A DNA stretch of 64,000 nucleotides from assembly GCA_937926975.1 (NCBI GenBank), contig CALBCJ010000022.1:40835-104834 (forward strand), in the 5' to 3' direction. The notes below the pieces were generated by a model that was given only the letters and a program-made list of their open reading frames with translations, was not told the origin of the DNA and made no database searches. Source of the stretch: an uncultured Propionibacteriaceae bacterium. Its GTDB lineage: Bacteria; Actinomycetota; Actinomycetes; Propionibacteriales; Propionibacteriaceae. The position numbers were made by a program, and so were the translations under genes. How positions within the stretch are numbered: the stretch's first letter is position 1; every line of letters starts with the position of its first letter. This document shows positions 1 through 10,708 of the stretch, piece by piece.

Positions 1-1851
<1,851 letters not shown>

Positions 1852-1911
1852 CGTCTCACACCCTCCGGTTGTCAGGCAGCGCTTGCCGGCGCCTGCGGGC
1901 CTGGCCAGGAG

Positions 1912-1941
1912 TTGAGGGCCTGGTACGGGCGCTGGTAGTGT
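1912..1941 (+). promoter_or_regulatory. Predicted promoter of rpsT
   Basis: TTGAGG at 1912-1917 and TAGTGT at 1936-1941, separated by 18 bp, lie in the lepA/rpsT divergent gap. The transcript would have a leader of about 60 nt before the GTG start of rpsT. Inferred from hexamer resemblance only. Confidence 0.45.
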
Positions 1942-2012
1942 GTCCCGTCGCGATCACTCGCGCTCTGCGCCCCGGGCGCGCACCAGAACTCTCGACCAGG
2001 TAAGGCTGCCAC

Positions 2013-2273
2013 GTGGCGAACATCAAGTCCCAGATGAAGCGGATCAAGACGAACGAGAAGGCCCGTCAGCGCAACAAGGCCATCAAGTCGGCGCTGCGCA
2101 CCCAGGTGCGCCGGTTCCGCGAGGCTGCTGACGCCGGTGACGCTGAGAAGGCCGCCGAGTACGCGCGCGCCGCGTGCCGGTCGCTGGACAAGGCCGTGAC
2201 CAAGGGCGTCATCCACGCCAACAACGCGGCCAACCGCAAGTCGGCGATCGCCTCCCGCGCCGCGGCGCTCTAG
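2013..2273 (+). CDS. rpsT: 30S ribosomal protein S20
   Basis: Small basic 16S rRNA-binding protein of the 30S subunit, 86 residues, the usual length. It begins with GTG: MANIKSQMKRIKTNEKARQR, the canonical S20 N-terminus, and continues with the Lys/Arg/Ala-rich helices, including the KAVTKGVIHANNAANRKS segment. It is a single-gene unit followed 27 bp later by a strong intrinsic terminator. Its position beside lepA and holA is conserved in many bacteria. Confidence 0.98.
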   Translation: MANIKSQMKRIKTNEKARQRNKAIKSALRTQVRRFREAADAGDAEKAAEYARAACRSLDKAVTKGVIHANNAANRKSAIASRAAAL

Positions 2274-2300
2274 GCGCCTCGCACCCAGCTTCTCGCCTCG

Positions 2301-2325
2301 CCCCGGCCGACCCGGCCGGGGTTTT
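2301..2325 (+). terminator. Intrinsic terminator of rpsT
   Basis: A perfect 9-bp GC stem (CCCCGGCCG at 2301-2309 and CGGCCGGGG at 2313-2321) with loop ACC is followed directly by TTTT. It is the clearest classical terminator in the window. Confidence 0.85.
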
Positions 2326-2438
2326 GGCGTGCTGGGGTCCGGCTGTCAGCCAACAGCTGCCGGGCTCGCCGGCAGGTCCTGCCTGGTTCCCTGGTGCTCA
2401 CTGCCTGATCGTCGGTGGTGGCTGGCATAGTGACCTGC

Positions 2439-3422
2439 GTGGCTGTGCAATCCCCGCTCGGGAGTCTGGTGCTGGTGGTGGGTCCAGAGTCGCTGCTGGC
2501 CGAGCGGGCGGTCGAGCGGCTGGTCCGGGCGGCGCTGGAGCAGGCCCCGCAGGCCACGGTGAGCCGGGTCGAGGCTGCTTCTCTCGACGCCGGGCGGCTG
2601 CTGGAGATCACCGGGTCGGCGCTGCTGGCCGAGGAGTCGGTCGCCGTGGTGACGGGGCTCGACGCGATCTCCGCGGACGTGGCCAAGACCTTGGTCGCGG
2701 TGGCCCAGGACCTCCCGGACGAGGTGGCGCTGGTGTGTGTGCACCCCGGTGGCGTCAAGGGCCGCCAGCATGCTGAGGCCCTGAAGAAGATCGCCGCCGA
2801 GGTGATCGACTGCCCGGCCCTCAAGGCCTGGGAGCTGGCGAAGTTCGTCACGGCTGAGGTTCGTCGAGCCCGCGGCCGGATCGACGAGGCCGCCGCCCAG
2901 CAGGTGGTGGACGCGGTGGGATCCGACACCCGGGCCCTGGCTAGCGCGGTCAGCCAGCTGCTGGCCGACGCCGGCGGCCAGCCGGTGACCTCGGACCAGG
3001 TCCGCCGCTACTTCGCTGGCCGGGCCGAGGTGACCGGTTTTGCGGTTGTCGACGACGTGATGAACGGCAACCACGCCGGCGCCCTCGAGAAGCTGCGCTG
3101 GGCCCTGGCGACCGGGGTGGCACCGGTGATGCTGACCAGCAACCTGGCGGTCGCCCTGCGCCAGCAGGGACGCTGGCTGGACCTGCGGGGAGAGCGGATG
3201 CCGGACCAGGCCCGGGCCAAGGAGGTCGGTGTCCCGCCGTGGAAGCTCAAGGACCTTGACCGGCGGTCTCGGGCCTGGACCGAGAGCGCGGTAGCGGCCG
3301 GGATCCGGGCTGTCGCCCAGGCCGACGCGGCCGTCAAGGGCGCTGAGAGCGACCCCGCGTTCGCCCTCGAGCGCCTGCTGCTGACCCTCTACCGGTGCCG
3401 GCAGGCGGCCCGCCAGCGATAG
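2439..3422 (+). CDS. holA: DNA polymerase III delta subunit
   Basis: Clamp-loader delta subunit; opens the beta sliding clamp at the replication fork. From the chosen GTG the protein is 327 residues and starts with SPLGSLVLVVGPESLLAERAV, typical of the HolA N-terminal domain (TIGR01128-type). The middle has the EVALVCVHPGG and GRIDEAA/VGSDTRALASAVSQL features seen in actinobacterial HolA, and the C-terminus ends with the ESDPAFALERLLL helix. The frame is open from GTG 2415, but 2439 is preferred because a CATAGT -10-like hexamer sits exactly 7 nt upstream, implying a leaderless transcript. It converges on comEC with an 84-bp gap. Confidence 0.93.
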   Translation: MAVQSPLGSLVLVVGPESLLAERAVERLVRAALEQAPQATVSRVEAASLDAGRLLEITGSALLAEESVAVVTGLDAISADVAKTLVAVAQDLPDEVALVCVHPGGVKGRQHAEALKKIAAEVIDCPALKAWELAKFVTAEVRRARGRIDEAAAQQVVDAVGSDTRALASAVSQLLADAGGQPVTSDQVRRYFAGRAEVTGFAVVDDVMNGNHAGALEKLRWALATGVAPVMLTSNLAVALRQQGRWLDLRGERMPDQARAKEVGVPPWKLKDLDRRSRAWTESAVAAGIRAVAQADAAVKGAESDPAFALERLLLTLYRCRQAARQR

Positions 3423-3506
3423 CCGGTCCCCAGAGCTCGGTCACTGGCGCTTGCCGATGGGCGGGCACCGTCCGCGGGCAGTCGGCCCGGTCAGTCGTCC
3501 GGCGCG

Positions 3507-5852
3507 TCAGCGTTGAGTCGTCGCTCGGAGCCGGTCTCCGTCCACCCGGAGGGCGACCGCTCCGGACTGGTCGGTCCGCAGCACGAGCATGCCGTGCTCC
3601 GACAGGGTCCGCAGGGTCTTGGCGGCCGGGTGCCCGTAGTCGTTGTGCCGACCCACCTCGACCAGAGCCATCCGGGCACCGGTGGCGGCCAGGAAGCGCG
3701 GCTCCTGACGGCCGGAGCCGTGGTGCGGAACCTTGAGCACCGTGGCGCGCAGGTCGACCCCTCGCGCCAGCAGCGCCCGCTGCCCCGTCGGCTCGAGATC
3801 CCCGGTGAGCAGGACGCTGACCTGGCCGGTGCTGGCCCGGCCGACGATGCTCGAGTCGTTCTCGACCGATGACTCCGCGCTCGCCGACTCGCCGCTGGTG
3901 GGCGGGTCTGCTCCGGTCGGGTTCTCCGCGCCCAGGGTCTCCCACCGGAGCGAGCCCACCTGCAGCACCTCCCCCGGCCGGGCCACCCGTACCTGGACCT
4001 GGTGCTGCTCGGCCAGCTGCCGGACCCAGGCTGCGGTTCTGGCTGGGCTCGACAAGGGCGGCACCAGGAGCTGACCCACCGGACGCGACTGCAGCACCCG
4101 CCCCAGACCGGCCACGTGGTCGGCGTGGTAGTGGCTCAGCACCAGCAGCGGGAGCACCGACACCTGGGCCTGGTCGAGGCAGGCGGCAATGGCGCTCGGG
4201 TCCGGACCGGTATCGACCAGGACCGCCTGCCCTGGTCCGGCCCGGACCAGGGTGGCATCTCCCTGGCCCACATCGCAGGCCATGACCATCCAGCCCTCGG
4301 GCGGCCAGCCGGGCTGCAGCGGGGGTCGGCACAGGGCCGCCACGAGCAGCACCGCCACCGGGACCACCACCTGGGGCCGGCTCAGCAGCCAGGTGGCGGC
4401 CCAGGCCAGGCCCAGGCAGCAGACCAGCAGCACTGTGAGGCCGAGCACGTCGGAGGGCCAGCGGGTGACGGCTCCCGGCAGCTCGGAGCCGTGCCGAGCG
4501 ACCTGCAGGATCGGCTCGGCGGCCCAGCCCGCTAGCCAGGCCACGGGACGCGCCAGTGCCGGGCTCAGCCAGCCCAGCGCCGCGGTGACCAGCCCCAGCA
4601 CTGTGACCGGGCCGACGAACGGCCCGGCCAGCAGGTTGGCTCCCAGCCCGGCCAGGCTCACGGTCCCCGACAGCGCGGTCACCAGGGGCTGGGTCGCCAG
4701 CTGCGCAGCCAGCGGGATGCAGACGGCTTCGGCGACCCAGCCCGGCAGCCAGCGCGACACCGAGGCGACCCACCGTCGGCTCCACACCAGAATCCCCAGG
4801 CAGGCGGTCACTGACAGGGCGAAGCCCCAGGAGCGGCTGAGCCACGGGTCAACCCAGACCAGCCCGATCACGGCCAGGCTCAGGTTGCGGAGCCCACCGC
4901 CGGCACGGGGGCCACGGCCCAGGCTGGCCAGGGCCACCGCCCCCATGGCCGCTGCTCGCAGCACACTCGGCTCGGCCCGGCACAGCAGCACGAAGGCTAG
5001 GACGCTGACCACCGACACGACCATCCGGGCCCGCCCCAGGATCCGCACCCATCCAGCCACCACCGTGACGAACCCGAGCAGCAAGGTGAGGTTGGCGCCC
5101 GACACCGCCATCAGGTGGGTCAGCCCGGTGGCCTTGAACTGGTGAGTGGTCTCGGCGCTGACCCCGGAGGTGTCGCCCACAGTCAGCGCCGGCACCAGCC
5201 CCGCCTGCTCCGGCGCCGACCCCACCATCGCCGCCCGCAGTCCGGCCCGAACCTGGGCCACAGCCCGCAGCCACCAGGGCGGAGACCGCTCGATCTGAGG
5301 CGGCCCCAGCGCCGCCACCCGGGCAGCCACGCCGTCAGCGGGCTCGGCACCACTGAGCCGGCCCGAGAACCGGACCTGGGCGCCGGGTGGGGGCTGCTCC
5401 CAGCTCTGCGCTGCGCTGCCTGACACGGTCACCAGGACCGGCTCCCGGACCGACCAGGAGCGTTCCCGGGCCGTGAGCCGGTCGAGCCGTACCGGCACCA
5501 GGACGGCGGCCGGACGGCCCCCGCGCGGGTCGACCCGGCGCGGTTCGCCCGACACCGTCCCCACCAGGGTGGCGACCGCTCGCTGCGAGCCCAGCTGGGC
5601 TGTGGGGCCGGACGTCAGGGCGTACGAGCGAGCCCCGCCGGCGATCACCGACCCGGCCAGGACGCAGGCTGCCAGCCCGGTCCTCACCGACCGGGTCCGC
5701 CACGCCAGCAGGCCCGCGGCCACAGCAGCGGCGCCACCCAGGACGAGCAGCCAGGGCTGCCCCGACGAGGCCAGCCACATGCCTACCCAGGCTGCCACCG
5801 CGGCCGGGACCAGCCGGCAGTCATGGCCCAGAGAGCTCTCAGACGGTGACAT
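3507..5852 (-). CDS. comEC: ComEC/Rec2 family competence channel protein
   Basis: Polytopic membrane protein forming the inner-membrane channel for single-stranded DNA uptake. 781 residues: N-terminal membrane segments with a DUF4131-type region (about 1-180), the Competence domain (about 210-480) with the AVSGANLTLLLGF motif, and a C-terminal metallo-beta-lactamase fold with a HYHADH motif and VPHHGSG. The start ATG lies inside the end of comEA (14-bp overlap, 5839-5852), indicating translational coupling. Whether the organism is naturally competent is unknown; no type IV pilus or comF gene is in the window. Confidence 0.95.
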   Translation of the reverse strand: MSPSESSLGHDCRLVPAAVAAWVGMWLASSGQPWLLVLGGAAAVAAGLLAWRTRSVRTGLAACVLAGSVIAGGARSYALTSGPTAQLGSQRAVATLVGTVSGEPRRVDPRGGRPAAVLVPVRLDRLTARERSWSVREPVLVTVSGSAAQSWEQPPPGAQVRFSGRLSGAEPADGVAARVAALGPPQIERSPPWWLRAVAQVRAGLRAAMVGSAPEQAGLVPALTVGDTSGVSAETTHQFKATGLTHLMAVSGANLTLLLGFVTVVAGWVRILGRARMVVSVVSVLAFVLLCRAEPSVLRAAAMGAVALASLGRGPRAGGGLRNLSLAVIGLVWVDPWLSRSWGFALSVTACLGILVWSRRWVASVSRWLPGWVAEAVCIPLAAQLATQPLVTALSGTVSLAGLGANLLAGPFVGPVTVLGLVTAALGWLSPALARPVAWLAGWAAEPILQVARHGSELPGAVTRWPSDVLGLTVLLVCCLGLAWAATWLLSRPQVVVPVAVLLVAALCRPPLQPGWPPEGWMVMACDVGQGDATLVRAGPGQAVLVDTGPDPSAIAACLDQAQVSVLPLLVLSHYHADHVAGLGRVLQSRPVGQLLVPPLSSPARTAAWVRQLAEQHQVQVRVARPGEVLQVGSLRWETLGAENPTGADPPTSGESASAESSVENDSSIVGRASTGQVSVLLTGDLEPTGQRALLARGVDLRATVLKVPHHGSGRQEPRFLAATGARMALVEVGRHNDYGHPAAKTLRTLSEHGMLVLRTDQSGAVALRVDGDRLRATTQR

Positions 5853-6993
5853 GCTTCACCAGCTGCGCGTACGTCTTCGGCCCCACCCCATCGACCTCCT
5901 GGAGCTCGGCGACCGAGCCGAACCGCCCCCGCTGCTGCCGGTGCCGCAGGATCGCCTGGGCCAGCACCGGGCCGACCCCGGGCAGGGCGTCCAGCTGCTC
6001 GGCGGTAGCGGTATTGAGGTTCACCTTCGAGGCCGCCGCGGGACTGCTCCCGGCCGCGGCCGGAGGCGGGTCACCAGGCAAGGTCCGGACCTCGCCCCGC
6101 GGCCGAGACCGGGTGCCGATCAGGATCTGGGATCCGTCACTCACTGCAGCCGCCAGGTTCAGCTCAGCCGGGTCAGCCTCGGCAGCCAACCCGCCTGCGG
6201 CCTGGATCGCGTCGGCGACCCGCGAGCCAGCCGGCAGCGTCACCACGCCGGGCCGCTGGACCGCCCCGAGCACGTGCACCAGCAGGCTGGGCTGCGCCGA
6301 GGGTGTCGACGGCGCGAGACTGGCCGGCGGGCTCGCCGGCTCGACCGGTACGGGAGTCGGCACCGGGCGAGCCGACAGCAGGTACACCACGGTCGCGATG
6401 ACCAGGACCGCCGCCCCGACCCCGGCCAGGACGCCGTGACGACGGGTCAGCCGCCACCGGGCCCAGCCCTCCGCAGGCCCGCCCGGCTCACCGTCTGCGG
6501 TCGTGGGCGACGTGTGAGGAGCCCTCGGCCCAGCGCTCCTGGGGTCCTCCGCGGTCCGGGTCACAGCCGGGGTGAGGGCTCGGCGTCCCGGCACCGACCG
6601 GGAGCCGGGAGGCCCGGCGTCCCGGAGTCCCCCGCCCACGGACCCCGGGGCCAGCCCGCTCTCCTCGCGCTCAGGGCTCACACGGTCTGCACCCGCGGGC
6701 GCCCGACCAGTGTCCTGCCCCGTGCGCCAGGGGCTGTCGTGGTCCGGCAGCAGCTCCGGCCCTGGACGGTCTGGTCGCCCGTCCCCGCCGGACTCCCCCG
6801 GCTCGCGACCGGTGTGGAACCCGTCGGGCGGCGACTCCACCGCTGCCAGCTCAGGGCTGAGCGCCGCTCCCGAGTGCTCTGTGGTCGTTGCCCCGGCCGG
6901 CACGGCAGCCGGTTCCGCCAGCAGCGCACGCAGCCGCTCCCGGATAGCAGCGACCTCGGCCTCACTCGGCCGGGCCCGGTCCGCCAGCTTCAC
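5839..6993 (-). CDS. comEA: ComEA family helix-hairpin-helix DNA-binding protein
   Basis: Membrane-anchored DNA receptor partnered with ComEC. From GTG 6993 the protein has 384 residues: a disordered acidic/Pro-rich N-terminal half, one membrane segment (HGVLAGVGAAVLVIATVVYL), a SLBB domain (VHVLGAVQRPGVVTLPAGSR) and the C-terminal tandem HhH domain beginning VNLNTATAEQLDALPGVGP. The frame remains open to an ATG at 7059, but GGAGG lies 8 nt before GTG 6993, so that start is preferred. The long cytoplasmic N-terminal extension is common in actinobacterial ComEA. Confidence 0.92.
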   Translation of the reverse strand: MKLADRARPSEAEVAAIRERLRALLAEPAAVPAGATTTEHSGAALSPELAAVESPPDGFHTGREPGESGGDGRPDRPGPELLPDHDSPWRTGQDTGRAPAGADRVSPEREESGLAPGSVGGGLRDAGPPGSRSVPGRRALTPAVTRTAEDPRSAGPRAPHTSPTTADGEPGGPAEGWARWRLTRRHGVLAGVGAAVLVIATVVYLLSARPVPTPVPVEPASPPASLAPSTPSAQPSLLVHVLGAVQRPGVVTLPAGSRVADAIQAAGGLAAEADPAELNLAAAVSDGSQILIGTRSRPRGEVRTLPGDPPPAAAGSSPAAASKVNLNTATAEQLDALPGVGPVLAQAILRHRQQRGRFGSVAELQEVDGVGPKTYAQLVKHVTV

Positions 6994-7140
6994 CGTCACC
7001 ACCTCCAGACCCCGGCAGCCCTGGCCCAGGCCGGCCACCGGAAGACTCATGCTTGTCATGCCGGGACTGAGGGCCGCTCGTCGAGGAGCGCCCGGTCGTG
7101 GCCGGACGCCTCGGCCCGGCGAGCCACCCGGCTGGCCCGA

Positions 7141-8103
7141 TCATGTGTCGAGCAGCCCAAGCCGCCGTACGGTCTCCAGCTCTCGGGGAGGGACCGCCAT
7201 CTCGTCGATGGTGCGCAGCAGCTTCACCACCTCGTGCTGGGGAGCGGCCGCCGCCGCCCGGTGGGACGCCACGGCCAGCAGCGCACCGTTGCCGCACTGC
7301 CAGGCAGCGAATCCCGCCAGGCAGACCGCCACCACGGCCTGCTCGGCCGTGAAGCGACGGGCCACCTGCAGCCACAGCCCGAGCTGCGCCTGGGCCGTCT
7401 CCTGGTTCAAGGTGCTCCAGAACGCCAGCCGGCCGGTGGGGTCCTCGGCCAGGGCCAGCAGCAGCGCCAGCTGCCGCCCGGGCAGCACCCGCGGGTTCTG
7501 GGCCAGGGCCTCGCCCAGGGCCGAGGTGAGCAGGGCCCGGGCCCGTCCCGGCGTCGCCCGTACCTGCTGGCGGGCCGCCTGCAGGGTGCGGACCGAGACC
7601 CGCCGCTGCCCGCGAGGCGGCTCAAAGTACCGCTCCAGGTCAGCGCGGGATGCCAGAACCGGAAGCCCCAGGTAGGCAGCCTCGGCCGCCACCGGGCTGC
7701 TCTGCGGACAGTACGGCCGCCCGGGGTCGTCGTCGGTGGCGTACGTGTGCCACCACCGTCCACCGCAGACGATCACCGACTCGCTGACCGGTAGCGAGGC
7801 CTTCCGCTCCACCTCCAGCGCCAGCCGGCGAAGCTGGTCACGGTCGTCGCCGTACACGACGATGTAGAGCCCGCAGTCGGGAGCGACTCGGTTCTCCAAG
7901 GAGCTCAGCAGACGGTGCAGCGGCTCCGGCCGGAGCGCGTCGACCAGGTCGGCCCGCAGCAGCGGACCCATGCAGCCGTCCACGATCAGCGCGAGCACCA
8001 GCGAGCTGGACGGGTGGAAGCCCAGCAGGACCGGGATCGCGGCCAGCTGGTCGTCGGTAGAGTAAGCGCGAAGAGTAATGGGACTGGTCACGTCGAGGAC
8101 CAT
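7141..8103 (-). CDS. DUF4192 domain-containing protein
   Basis: Actinobacteria-restricted family of unknown function. From ATG 8103 the protein has 320 residues and opens with ITLRAYSTDDQLAAIPVLLGFHPSSSLVL, the diagnostic DUF4192 N-terminus, and later has ALLLALAEDPTGRLAFWSTLNQ. The frame extends upstream to 8487, but that part is Pro/Gly-rich and antisense to the neighbouring gene, so it is unlikely to be coding; ATG 8142 is an alternative start. The gene is monocistronic and divergent from the Pro-rich membrane protein. No catalytic motif could be recognised. Confidence 0.85.
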   Translation of the reverse strand: MVLDVTSPITLRAYSTDDQLAAIPVLLGFHPSSSLVLALIVDGCMGPLLRADLVDALRPEPLHRLLSSLENRVAPDCGLYIVVYGDDRDQLRRLALEVERKASLPVSESVIVCGGRWWHTYATDDDPGRPYCPQSSPVAAEAAYLGLPVLASRADLERYFEPPRGQRRVSVRTLQAARQQVRATPGRARALLTSALGEALAQNPRVLPGRQLALLLALAEDPTGRLAFWSTLNQETAQAQLGLWLQVARRFTAEQAVVAVCLAGFAAWQCGNGALLAVASHRAAAAAPQHEVVKLLRTIDEMAVPPRELETVRRLGLLDT

Positions 8104-8232
8104 GGCCCGCCCCAGCCAGATCGGACAGCTGTCCACAGTCATGAGCGGCGGTTGACCCGGCTGTGGATAACCGTGCCAGGGGACGACCATGGCAGACGAC
8201 TCACCAGACGCGGTCTGGTCCCTCCCCCCAGG

Positions 8233-8238
8233 TACCCT
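8233..8238 (+). promoter_or_regulatory. -10-like hexamer, predicted leaderless start
   Basis: TACCCT lies 7 nt before ATG 8246, so transcription would start at or next to the A of the start codon. No convincing -35 was seen. Confidence 0.35.
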
Positions 8239-8245
8239 GTCGGTG

Positions 8246-9034
8246 ATGACGAACGTACCCCACGGCCCGATCCACGGCCCGTACCCAGGCCCTCCTGCTC
8301 CTGGGCACCCGATGCTTCCGCCAACGGCACCCCCGCAGCCGTTAGGGCTCTTTCCGCCGAGCCGACCGGCTCCCCATCCGACACCAGGGGGGCAGCCGCC
8401 CGCAGCCCAGCCGACACCAGGGCAGCCGCCCGCAGCCCAGCCCGCCGGGACGAGCTGGGGCGGGTCCACCGCTGCGATGGGGGGCACGCCCCCGCCTCAG
8501 CCGGCCCCTGGCACCGTTCCGCTGGGACGCAGACGAGAGCAGACCGTCTCGATTGACGAGTTTCGCCCCCGCCGGTCAGCCGGTCCGATCATTGCGGCCG
8601 TGGTCATCGTGGTCAGCCTGCTGGTCGGCGTCCTCGGCTACATCGGCACCCGGAACCCGTTGGCACCCGCCGAGACTGCCTCGCCCAGCCCGACCGACTC
8701 TTCGCCGCGCAGCGGGCTCCCGTTCGAGTCGACCTACCAGAAGGCGACCGGGACCTGGGAGATCACCAACAGCGAGTGGCAGGACGACCAGGTCCGGCTG
8801 ACGGTACGGGTGAGCGTCGAGACCGGCGGCTTCACGTACATGTTCTACGCGTACAGCAACAACGGCTCCCGGATGCTGCTGCCGGAGTCCAGCTCGAACC
8901 TCAGGTCCAGCCGTCTCCTCTCGGGTCAGACCGCTCAGGGGGAGCTGGTCTTCAGCCTTCCCCGCGGAGACGCGACCTTGGTGCTGGCCGACTCCGACCG
9001 CCACCAGCTGTCCGGGCTGCCGATCAAGGGCTGA
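8246..9034 (+). CDS. Pro-rich single-pass membrane protein, unknown function
   Basis: 262 residues from ATG 8246; an in-frame ATG at 8189 with an AGGGGA motif would add 19 residues. The first about 110 residues are Pro/Gly/Ala-rich and contain a repeated QPPAAQPTPG element. One membrane helix follows (GPIIAAVVIVVSLLVGVLGYI), then an extracytoplasmic domain of about 110 residues with alternating beta-like patterns (GTWEITNSEWQDDQVRLTVR, YMFYAYSNNGSRML). The architecture resembles DUF4352-like cell-surface proteins, but no family could be assigned with confidence. It is divergent from the DUF4192 gene. Confidence 0.75.
   Translation: MTNVPHGPIHGPYPGPPAPGHPMLPPTAPPQPLGLFPPSRPAPHPTPGGQPPAAQPTPGQPPAAQPAGTSWGGSTAAMGGTPPPQPAPGTVPLGRRREQTVSIDEFRPRRSAGPIIAAVVIVVSLLVGVLGYIGTRNPLAPAETASPSPTDSSPRSGLPFESTYQKATGTWEITNSEWQDDQVRLTVRVSVETGGFTYMFYAYSNNGSRMLLPESSSNLRSSRLLSGQTAQGELVFSLPRGDATLVLADSDRHQLSGLPIKG
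8379..8440 (+). repeat. Tandem repeat within Pro-rich coding region
   Basis: A perfect 20-bp direct repeat occurs at 8391-8410 and 8421-8440, spaced 30 bp apart and each preceded by a similar CCGACACCAG stretch. It encodes the repeated QPPAAQ peptide of the membrane protein and is a potential slippage site. Confidence 0.7.
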
Positions 9035-9311
9035 CCGCGCCCGCCACCCAGGTCATCCCCCGGGCGCGCTGCCGCTTCAGCCGCGCCCCCAGCAGCACTG
9101 ACCAGGCAGCAGTCAGGGTCCCGGGGCTGAGTCACCGTCAGCGGGGCCAGCGTGAGGACGTTTAGGGGTCGCCCAGGCCCTCCTGACCGACACCTACTCC
9201 CTGGGCGCGGGCAGCGACCTAGACCGCTTTATCGTGGTGGACCAGCGCCTACCACCAGCGGCACCTGGCGATGTGAGGTCCCGCCCACCACCCGGCTGCC
9301 GGCTCGGGGAG
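9035..9311. other. Convergent intergenic region, nothing recognised
   Basis: 277 bp between the Pro-rich membrane protein and the L,D-transpeptidase, whose 3' ends face each other. No RNA gene, strong terminator or supported ORF was recognised. One forward frame from about 9129 to 9270 has coding-like composition but no start codon. Confidence 0.4.
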
Positions 9312-10484
9312 TCAGCCGCGGTACACGATGACGGTATCGCCGACCCGTACCTGGTCGAACAGCCAGGCGATGCCCGCCTTGTCCCGTACGTTCACACACC
9401 CGTGAGAAGCCCCCGAGTACCCCCGGGCGGCGAAGTCGGCCGAGTAGTGGATGGCCTGGCCGCCGGAGAAGAAGAGCGCGTACGGCATCGGGGTGTCGTA
9501 CAGCGTGGAGACGTGGTCACGCGACTTGGAGTTGACCGAGAACTGACCCTCGCGGGTGGGGGTGCGCGAGGAGCCGAACCGGACCGCGAAGGTCCGCTGC
9601 ACCTGGCCGTCGACCACCCAGCGCAGGGTGCGGGAGGCCTTGTCGACGCAGAGCACCCGTCCCGAGCGGCAGCGCTCGTCCAGGACGACACCCGCCGCCG
9701 GGCTCGGGGCGACGTTGTTCTTCTCCTGCGTGGTCGGCTTGCGCGTCATGGACACCAGTCGGTCCAGGGTCCGCTGGTCGACCTCGCCGGTGACCGGGAT
9801 GGCCCGCTTGCCCTGGAAGCCCCTGACCCCGGCGACCGTCTTCTCGTCGAAAGCGCCGGAGACCGGCCCGGAGTACCAGCTGAGCTGGCGCAGCCGGACC
9901 TGCAGGTCGCGCACCTGGTCGCCCGTGGAGCCAGCCTTGAGCAGGGCGGGACCGGGGCGCATCACGTTGTTCATCTCGTCCGACGTGGGCTGGCGAGTCA
10001 TCTCGGTCAGGGCCGACCAGGTGGTCTTGTCCACGACCCCTGTGGCGGTGATCGCCCGCTTCCCCTGGAAGCCGGCGACTGCATCCTTGGTCTTCTCGTC
10101 GTACGTGGGGGTGATGGTGCCCTCGTACCAGTTGATCTGGGCCAGGCGGGCCTGCAGCTCACGAACCTGGTCGCCGGTAGCGCCCGGTGCCAGGACCACC
10201 TCCGCAGCGGGAGCGGTGGTGCTGGGCTGGGCGGTCGGCTCCGAGCTCGAGGCGCTGGGGGTGGCGCTGGTCGGGGTGGCGCTGGTCGTGTCGGTGCTCG
10301 GCGTGGCGGAGGTTGTCGGTTCGAGGCTCTCCGGCGTGGCCGAGGGGCTCGACGACACCACCGGCTCGGTCGCGGAGGCCTGCGGCACCGGCGCACCCGC
10401 CGCTGACAGCTGCGAGCACCCCGACAGAACCAGCAGGCTCGTCGACATCGCGGCGACCACCGCCAGTCGGAGGCTACGACCCAT
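9312..10484 (-). CDS. Lipoprotein L,D-transpeptidase with two peptidoglycan-binding domains
   Basis: Cell-wall enzyme forming 3-3 crosslinks between stem peptides. 390 residues: a lipoprotein signal with lipobox LVLSGC, a Ser/Thr/Pro-rich linker (about 30-95), two PG_binding_1 domains (about 97-165 and 178-247, each with a GDQVRxLQxRL and GFQGKRAI core) and a C-terminal YkuD catalytic domain (about 275-390). The catalytic signature SHGCVNVRDKAG with its Cys, and an upstream HYSADF histidine, are present. A GGAG motif 7 nt before ATG supports the start. The peptidoglycan-binding repeats replace the Ig-like domains seen in mycobacterial Ldt enzymes. Confidence 0.93.
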   Translation of the reverse strand: MGRSLRLAVVAAMSTSLLVLSGCSQLSAAGAPVPQASATEPVVSSSPSATPESLEPTTSATPSTDTTSATPTSATPSASSSEPTAQPSTTAPAAEVVLAPGATGDQVRELQARLAQINWYEGTITPTYDEKTKDAVAGFQGKRAITATGVVDKTTWSALTEMTRQPTSDEMNNVMRPGPALLKAGSTGDQVRDLQVRLRQLSWYSGPVSGAFDEKTVAGVRGFQGKRAIPVTGEVDQRTLDRLVSMTRKPTTQEKNNVAPSPAAGVVLDERCRSGRVLCVDKASRTLRWVVDGQVQRTFAVRFGSSRTPTREGQFSVNSKSRDHVSTLYDTPMPYALFFSGGQAIHYSADFAARGYSGASHGCVNVRDKAGIAWLFDQVRVGDTVIVYRG

Positions 10485-10526
10485 CTCACGACTCCGTTCA
10501 TCTGGGCGCCCGCGGACGCCTGGACC

Positions 10527-10556
10527 ATCCTAGAGGAAGTGAAACCAGGTTGTCGG
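10527..10556 (-). promoter_or_regulatory. Predicted promoter of the L,D-transpeptidase
   Basis: On the minus strand, CCGACA (10551-10556) and TAGGAT (10527-10532) are 18 bp apart. This gives a leader of roughly 35 nt containing the ribosome-binding site. Confidence 0.45.
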
Positions 10557-10696
10557 GCTGACCGACTGGTGACCTTCACCTTCACAACGCCCGAGCGGCC
10601 GAGCAGGTTGCACCCGAGTCCGACTGCAGTCGTCTTCTGCTGCCCCTGCGGTCTGGTTCTGCTCCGCAGCGCCAGCCCCGGCGGCCCTGGAGCGGG

Positions 10697-10702
10697 CACA
10701 AT
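10697..10702 (+). promoter_or_regulatory. -10-like hexamer, predicted leaderless start
   Basis: CACAAT ends 6 nt before ATG 10709 of the DUF1707 gene, and no Shine-Dalgarno sequence is present, consistent with a leaderless mRNA. Confidence 0.4.
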
Positions 10703-10708
10703 GACGAC

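Noticed and set aside
7141..8487. DUF4192 gene starting at 8487
   Set aside because: The first about 128 codons are antisense to the divergent gene and Pro/Gly-rich; the family N-terminus begins just after ATG 8103.
9129..9270. Coding-like forward frame (ALLTDTYSLGAGSDLDRFIV) after the Pro-rich membrane protein
   Set aside because: No start codon, no recognised family, and it runs into antisense of the L,D-transpeptidase. Possibly a gene remnant.
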